11,353 nt of DNA from CAYPNF01 sp964411985 (GTDB taxonomy: Bacteria; Verrucomicrobiota; Verrucomicrobiia; Limisphaerales; J093): assembly GCA_964411985.1 (NCBI GenBank), contig CAYPNF010000110.1, positions 1-11,353 on the forward strand, given 5' to 3'. Shown here one piece after another: positions 8,480-11,353 of this stretch. Every line of letters begins with the position of its first letter. Within the stretch, counting starts at the first letter, position 1. Both the position numbers and the translations under genes were made by a program. The notes under the pieces are model-generated. The model worked only from the letters and a program-made list of their open reading frames with translations, made no database searches and was not told the DNA's origin.

Positions 8480-8593
8480 ACAAGAGGCCGGTACTTGGCT
8501 GAATCTTGCGCCGTCTGCCGACGGCGGCTACCCATGTCCGGGTAGTCGCCTTCGGGAGAAGGCGAGTGGCTTTTACCTTCTTGTGGCATTTTT

Positions 8594-10909
8594 TTGGGTC
8601 CCGCACTAAATTCGCCCGGCTTGAAGAAAAAAGAACGAAAGTCCGCTGGCCCCACACCCGAGCCAGGCAAGAAAGGGAATCATGATTCCCCGGCCGCATC
8701 CATCAGCCGGAGACGGCGGTGGCTCTTCCGGATGCTGGTGGCGCTGGGGTTTCCCCTGCTCCTTTTAGCGGGGCTTGAGATGGGACTGCGGCTTTTCGGC
8801 TACGGCTATCCAACCTCTTTCCTGCTCCGAACCCAAATCCGCGGTCAGGAGATGCTGGTGGACAACGCGAAATTCGGCTGGCGTTTCTTCCCCCCTGCCA
8901 TTGCCCGCAGCCCCACGCCGATTGCGATGCAGGCGAAGAAGCCATCTGGAGTGTACCGGATCTTCTTGTTTGGCGAGTCAGCGGTGCTGGGGGATCCCCG
9001 GCCCTCCTACGGAGTCGCGCATTACCTGGAAGTGATTTTGGAAGAGCGATTCCCAGGAACGCGCTTCGAAGTGATCCCAGCGGCCATGACCGCCATTAAC
9101 TCGCACGTGATGCTGCCCATCGCCCGGGAATTCGCAAACTACGACGGGGATCTCTGGATCGTTTACGCAGGCAATAATGAGTACATCGGGCCTTTCGGCC
9201 CCAACACGGTCTTCGGTACCGCTTCTCTGCCTCTACCGACAGTGCGCCTCAAGCTCGCGTTGGAAGCCACGAAAACTGGGCAACTGCTCAGCTCCATACG
9301 AGAGAGGATCCGTCCCCAGAACCCCAAAACGGATTGGAGTGGGCTGAAGATGTTCCAGGAGAACCAACTGGCGGCCGGTGATCCGCGCCGGGCGGTCGTG
9401 GATGAGAATTATCGGCGGAACCTGGAGGATGTGTTGAAGGCAGGGGTTCGCGCCGGGGTGCCGGTGCTCCTGAGCACCATGGCCAGCAATCTGCGGGACT
9501 GTGCGCCTTTTGGATCACTGCATTCCCCTCCGCTCAGTGGGGCCGATCTAAGTCCTTGGGAGGAACTGTATCGTACGGCATCGACGAACAGCGGACAATC
9601 CGCATGGGCCGAGGCTACCGCTGGGTTCCGAAGCGCCGTGCAGAAAAGTCCCCAGCACGCCGAGTCCTACTTCCGACTGGCGCAATGCGAGGAAGCTCTT
9701 GGCCAAACCGCCGAAGCCAAAAAGCACTACCTGGCAGCGAGGGACTTGGATGCGATGCCGTTCCGAGCTGGCTCGAGCTTGAACAGCCGAGTCCGGGACC
9801 TTGCACAAAAACACGCGTTGACATCGGTAACTTTTGTGGATTCGGAGAAGTCGCTTTCGGAGGCGAGTCCTGGTCAAATCTCGGGGCGCGAGTTCTTCTA
9901 TGAGCACGTGCATCTGACCCCGGAAGGCAACTACCGACTGGCGCTGACCTGGGCGGAAGCGATCCTGCCAAAGCTCCCGGCGAAACTCACCGACAAAAAG
10001 ACGCCCAGTTGGGCGGATGCAGACGTGTGCGCCCAAAAACTGGGGCTTTCGGACTGGAACCGTTCTTCCATGCTGGAGGAAATCGCGCGGCGTCTCGCCG
10101 ACGCGCCCTACACGAGCCAGTTCAATCATACCGCCCGGCGCGCTCAACTGCTGGAACAGATCGCCGAGCTTCGGGAGAAGCTACACCCGCGGAACATCAC
10201 CGATGCCCGCGTACTGTTCGAAGAGGCGTTGAGGCAGCGGCCCGACCGCGTCTGGCTTCATCAGAACTATGCGGAGTTTCTGGAGCTTTCCGGCAACTTG
10301 GAGAAAGCGGCCGCGGAATGGCAAACCGTCCGGGACTTCCTGCCCCACCATCACGTCGGCCACTTCCAAGCCGGTCGGCTGCTCTCGCAGCTGCGAAAGT
10401 ATGAAGAAGCCCGGAAGGCCATGGAGGAGGTCCTTCGCATCCGGCCGGACCTCGAGGAAGCCTATCTGGAGTTGGGACAAGCCTACGCGGGCCAACGTAA
10501 GTGGGACGAGGCATTGAAGCAGTACGCCCTTGCTCAGAAGTACCGACCCAATGATCCCCGCATCCCTCTACGTCGGGCGGATGTGCTAGCGGCGCAAAAC
10601 AAGCGGGAGGAAGCCATCCAGAACCTGCGCGAAGCCATTCGCTTACGTTCCAGTTACTGGGAGGCACGCTACCTTTTGGGCGTGGAGCTTGCACTCGACC
10701 AGAAGCTGGCCGAGGCACAGACGGAGTTTCAGGAAGTGGTCAGACTCAAACCCGATCATATCGCCGGCCGCTTCAACCTCGCAGTAGCTCTGGCCAAACA
10801 AAACAAGTTATCCGAAGCCATGCGGGAGTTCGAAGAAACGCTGAAAAGGGATCCCGAGCACAAGCAGGCCAGGCAATACCTGGACGCCTTGCGCGGTGCT
10901 GCACGGTAG
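8594..10909 (+). CDS. Membrane-anchored SGNH-hydrolase-like protein with C-terminal TPR array
   Basis: This 771-residue protein combines a probable SGNH/GDSL-type esterase-like domain with TPR repeats that normally bind other proteins. A basic stretch (RRRRW, 39-43) precedes one membrane segment (about 47-68, MLVALGFPLLLLAGLEMGLRLF), placing the rest outside the inner membrane. SGNH-like landmarks are FGESA with candidate nucleophile Ser129, TAINS (166-170), YAGNNEY with Asn194/Asn195, and YEHVHLTPEGNYRLA with candidate Glu437/His440. One TPR-like helical pair (about 333-389) is inserted before the last block. Six contiguous TPRs of exactly 34 residues occupy 551-754. The substrate is unknown; de-esterification of a surface polymer is possible, but the domain could be non-catalytic. 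The start is uncertain: TTG at 8594 is the furthest upstream, after an in-frame TAG at 8543; TTG at 8621 and ATG at 8732 are alternatives. The last would remove the basic region before the membrane segment, so an upstream start is preferred. Confidence 0.87.
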   Translation: MGPALNSPGLKKKERKSAGPTPEPGKKGNHDSPAASISRRRRWLFRMLVALGFPLLLLAGLEMGLRLFGYGYPTSFLLRTQIRGQEMLVDNAKFGWRFFPPAIARSPTPIAMQAKKPSGVYRIFLFGESAVLGDPRPSYGVAHYLEVILEERFPGTRFEVIPAAMTAINSHVMLPIAREFANYDGDLWIVYAGNNEYIGPFGPNTVFGTASLPLPTVRLKLALEATKTGQLLSSIRERIRPQNPKTDWSGLKMFQENQLAAGDPRRAVVDENYRRNLEDVLKAGVRAGVPVLLSTMASNLRDCAPFGSLHSPPLSGADLSPWEELYRTASTNSGQSAWAEATAGFRSAVQKSPQHAESYFRLAQCEEALGQTAEAKKHYLAARDLDAMPFRAGSSLNSRVRDLAQKHALTSVTFVDSEKSLSEASPGQISGREFFYEHVHLTPEGNYRLALTWAEAILPKLPAKLTDKKTPSWADADVCAQKLGLSDWNRSSMLEEIARRLADAPYTSQFNHTARRAQLLEQIAELREKLHPRNITDARVLFEEALRQRPDRVWLHQNYAEFLELSGNLEKAAAEWQTVRDFLPHHHVGHFQAGRLLSQLRKYEEARKAMEEVLRIRPDLEEAYLELGQAYAGQRKWDEALKQYALAQKYRPNDPRIPLRRADVLAAQNKREEAIQNLREAIRLRSSYWEARYLLGVELALDQKLAEAQTEFQEVVRLKPDHIAGRFNLAVALAKQNKLSEAMREFEETLKRDPEHKQARQYLDALRGAAR

Positions 10910-10936
10910 AGTGGGGTCGGAAAGGGGGTACCAAAG

Positions 10937-10951
10937 TCCGCCAGGTCTTGG
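10937..10951 (-). repeat. Satellite motif CCAAGACCTGGCGGA, copy 3
   Basis: The complement of these 15 bases is CCAAGACCTGGCGGA, identical to the core of the copy at 11247-11271. It lies 28 bases past the stop codon of the SGNH/TPR gene and marks the start of the repeat-filled tail of the window. Confidence 0.6.
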
Positions 10952-10977
10952 AGTTCGCGCGCTCCTCCTTCTTCCTT

Positions 10978-11060
10978 CGTTCTCGTTCTCGTGCTCGTCC
11001 CTCCTCCTCGGCAATCGAGTGGAAGCCACGGTTTCGAGGACGAGGACGAGCACGAGGACG
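10978..11060. repeat. Inverted GACGAG-type simple repeats
   Basis: The pyrimidine-rich arm at about 10984-11010 (CGTTCTCGTGCTCGTCC then CTCCTCCTCG) is nearly the reverse complement of the purine-rich arm at 11035-11060 (CGAGGACGAGGACGAGCACG then AGGACG). They are separated by about 24 bases and can fold into a long stem. The same GACGAGCACGAGGACGAG theme forms the centre of the neighbouring palindromic element (complement of 11146-11172). Between the SGNH/TPR gene and the window end I see only such repeats; the open frames across them are produced by the periodic sequence and look non-coding. Confidence 0.6.
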
Positions 11061-11104
11061 ACCACCAACATTACGACGACCGCGAGGGATGAAGGACGAT
11101 GACC

Positions 11105-11219
11105 GAGGGCGTTGGACCCTACACCACCACTTTTCCCCTTCCCTCCTCCTCGTCCTCGTGCTCGTCCTCGTCCCACCCAAAGGGGCAAAAGCGGTACTTC
11201 GCTTCGCTCCCCACCGCAT
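11105..11219 (-). repeat. Palindromic GA-rich intergenic element, copy B (complete, inverse orientation)
   Basis: Read on the minus strand this starts ATGCGGTG, passes AGCGAAGCGAAGTACCGCTT, CCCCTTTGGGTGGGACGAGG and further GACGAG repeats, and ends at an arm AAGGGGAAAAGTGG. The order and most bases match copy A at 4268-4373. Its arms are 11127-11142 and 11178-11194 on the plus strand. The GACGAG centre is longer than in copy A, as expected for a simple repeat that expands and contracts. The outer end near 11105 is the most diverged part. Confidence 0.75.
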
Positions 11220-11246
11220 TCCAAAAGCTTGGCCAGAAAGGAACGC

Positions 11247-11271
11247 CCCATGGAATTCCGCCAGGTCTTGG
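11247..11271 (-). repeat. Satellite motif CCAAGACCTGGCGGAATTCC, copy 2
   Basis: On the minus strand this reads CCAAGACCTGGCGGAATTCC followed by CATGGG, matching 4372-4396 with a few changes. It lies upstream of element copy B in B's own orientation, whereas copy 1 lies downstream of element copy A. The third copy at 10937-10951 lies on the far side of B. The motif therefore brackets the 10937-11271 block as a direct repeat. Confidence 0.6.
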
Positions 11272-11329
11272 TAGGGACGGACCGCCGGGCCGTCCGCACC
11301 CCCGGACATCGCAGCGCGATGTCCCTACC
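11270..11329. repeat. REP-like palindromic sequence with nested hairpins
   Basis: GGTAGGGAC (11270-11278) and GTCCCTACC (11321-11329) are perfect 9-bp inverted ends. Within them GGACGG (11275-11280) can pair with CCGTCC (11290-11295). GGACATCGC (11304-11312) pairs perfectly with GCGATGTCC (11316-11324) across an AGC loop. The nested, mutually exclusive stems resemble bacterial REP/BIME palindromes. No transposase is present in the window. Confidence 0.7.
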
Positions 11330-11353
11330 TTCCCTTCCCACCGCACACCCCTC

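Larger units (their letters stand above)
8194..8575 (+). repeat. 131-bp tandem repeat array interrupted by an assembly gap
   Basis: Unit 1 covers 8194-8324. Unit 2 starts at 8325, contains the N gap and ends at 8541. A third, partial unit starts at 8542. Each unit opens with GTAGTCGCCTT and a hairpin, continues with a C-rich stretch (CTTCTCCCCTCCCCCACCAG), then a GCTC-TGCC-GAGC hairpin, then AAGAGGCCGGTACTTGGCTG, and ends with a GCCGTC-TGCC-GACGGC hairpin. Units 1 and 2 are identical where both can be read except for three bases near the end of the unit. The array fills the space between the FG-GAP and SGNH/TPR genes and codes for nothing recognisable. Any promoter of the downstream gene must lie in or just after it; I saw no convincing box. 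Confidence 0.88.

Noticed and set aside
8194..8575. CRISPR array
   Set aside because: The unit is a 131-bp tandem repeat with nearly identical sequence throughout and no variable spacers; no cas genes are present.
8946..9000. Walker A / ATPase motif near GESAVLGD in the SGNH/TPR protein
   Set aside because: The string lacks GxxxxGK[ST]. FGES fits SGNH block I, with matching downstream Asn and His blocks.
11270..11329. tRNA or cloverleaf RNA gene
   Set aside because: The nested stems look cloverleaf-like, but there is no T-loop (GGTTCRA), D-loop or anticodon arm with proper lengths.
10773..11341. Minus-strand open frames of about 177 codons at the window end, rich in Arg/Thr or Glu/Asp
   Set aside because: Their composition comes from reading GACGAG/GAGGAC simple repeats in different frames. 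They overlap the end of the SGNH/TPR gene and show no domain.

Overview
The window looks like part of a draft or metagenome-assembled genome scaffold (it contains a 100-N gap) from a GC-rich bacterium. Verrucomicrobiota is the most likely phylum, probably a Limisphaerales/Pedosphaera-like lineage. The reasons are very large secreted proteins built from PA14, Ig, FN3 and CBM6-like modules, a characteristic short C-terminal tail (…VTISWTGGGTLQ…GPWQDV…), a long FG-GAP/ASPIC-UnbV protein, a membrane-anchored SGNH/TPR protein, weak ribosome-binding sites and GA-rich intergenic repeats. This placement is by resemblance, not by a phylogenetic marker.

Layout: three large genes fill most of the window. 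On the minus strand (128-4012) is a 1294-residue secreted carbohydrate-binding or adhesion protein with no visible catalytic domain, ending at a strong intrinsic terminator (64-97). A 456-bp divergent intergenic region follows. On the plus strand is a 1238-residue exported FG-GAP/VCBS protein (4469-8185) made of two CRTAC1/ASPIC-UnbV-like modules. After 408 bp comes a 771-residue protein (8594-10909) with an N-terminal membrane anchor, an SGNH-hydrolase-like domain and a C-terminal TPR array. No gene is supported in 10910-11353.

The non-coding DNA is the most unusual part. (1) Between the second and third genes lies a 131-bp tandem repeat with hairpins. The assembly gap sits inside it and can be predicted from phase to hide 14 bp plus whole repeat units. 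One hairpin shows a compensatory base-pair change between copies. (2) A palindromic element of about 105-115 bp with a GACGAG-rich centre occurs in all three other intergenic spaces: 4268-4373, 11105-11219 in inverse orientation, and a partial copy at 12-61. It is accompanied by a short satellite motif, CCAAGACCTGGCGGA. (3) A REP-like palindrome bounded by GGTAGGGAC/GTCCCTACC lies at 11270-11329.

How the genes may work together (inference): all three products are predicted to be exported or membrane-anchored. The FG-GAP and SGNH/TPR genes are co-oriented and could form a cell-surface pair. The divergent lectin/PA14/CBM6 protein could bind extracellular glycans. No pathway, toxin, defence system, RNA gene or CRISPR array was recognised.
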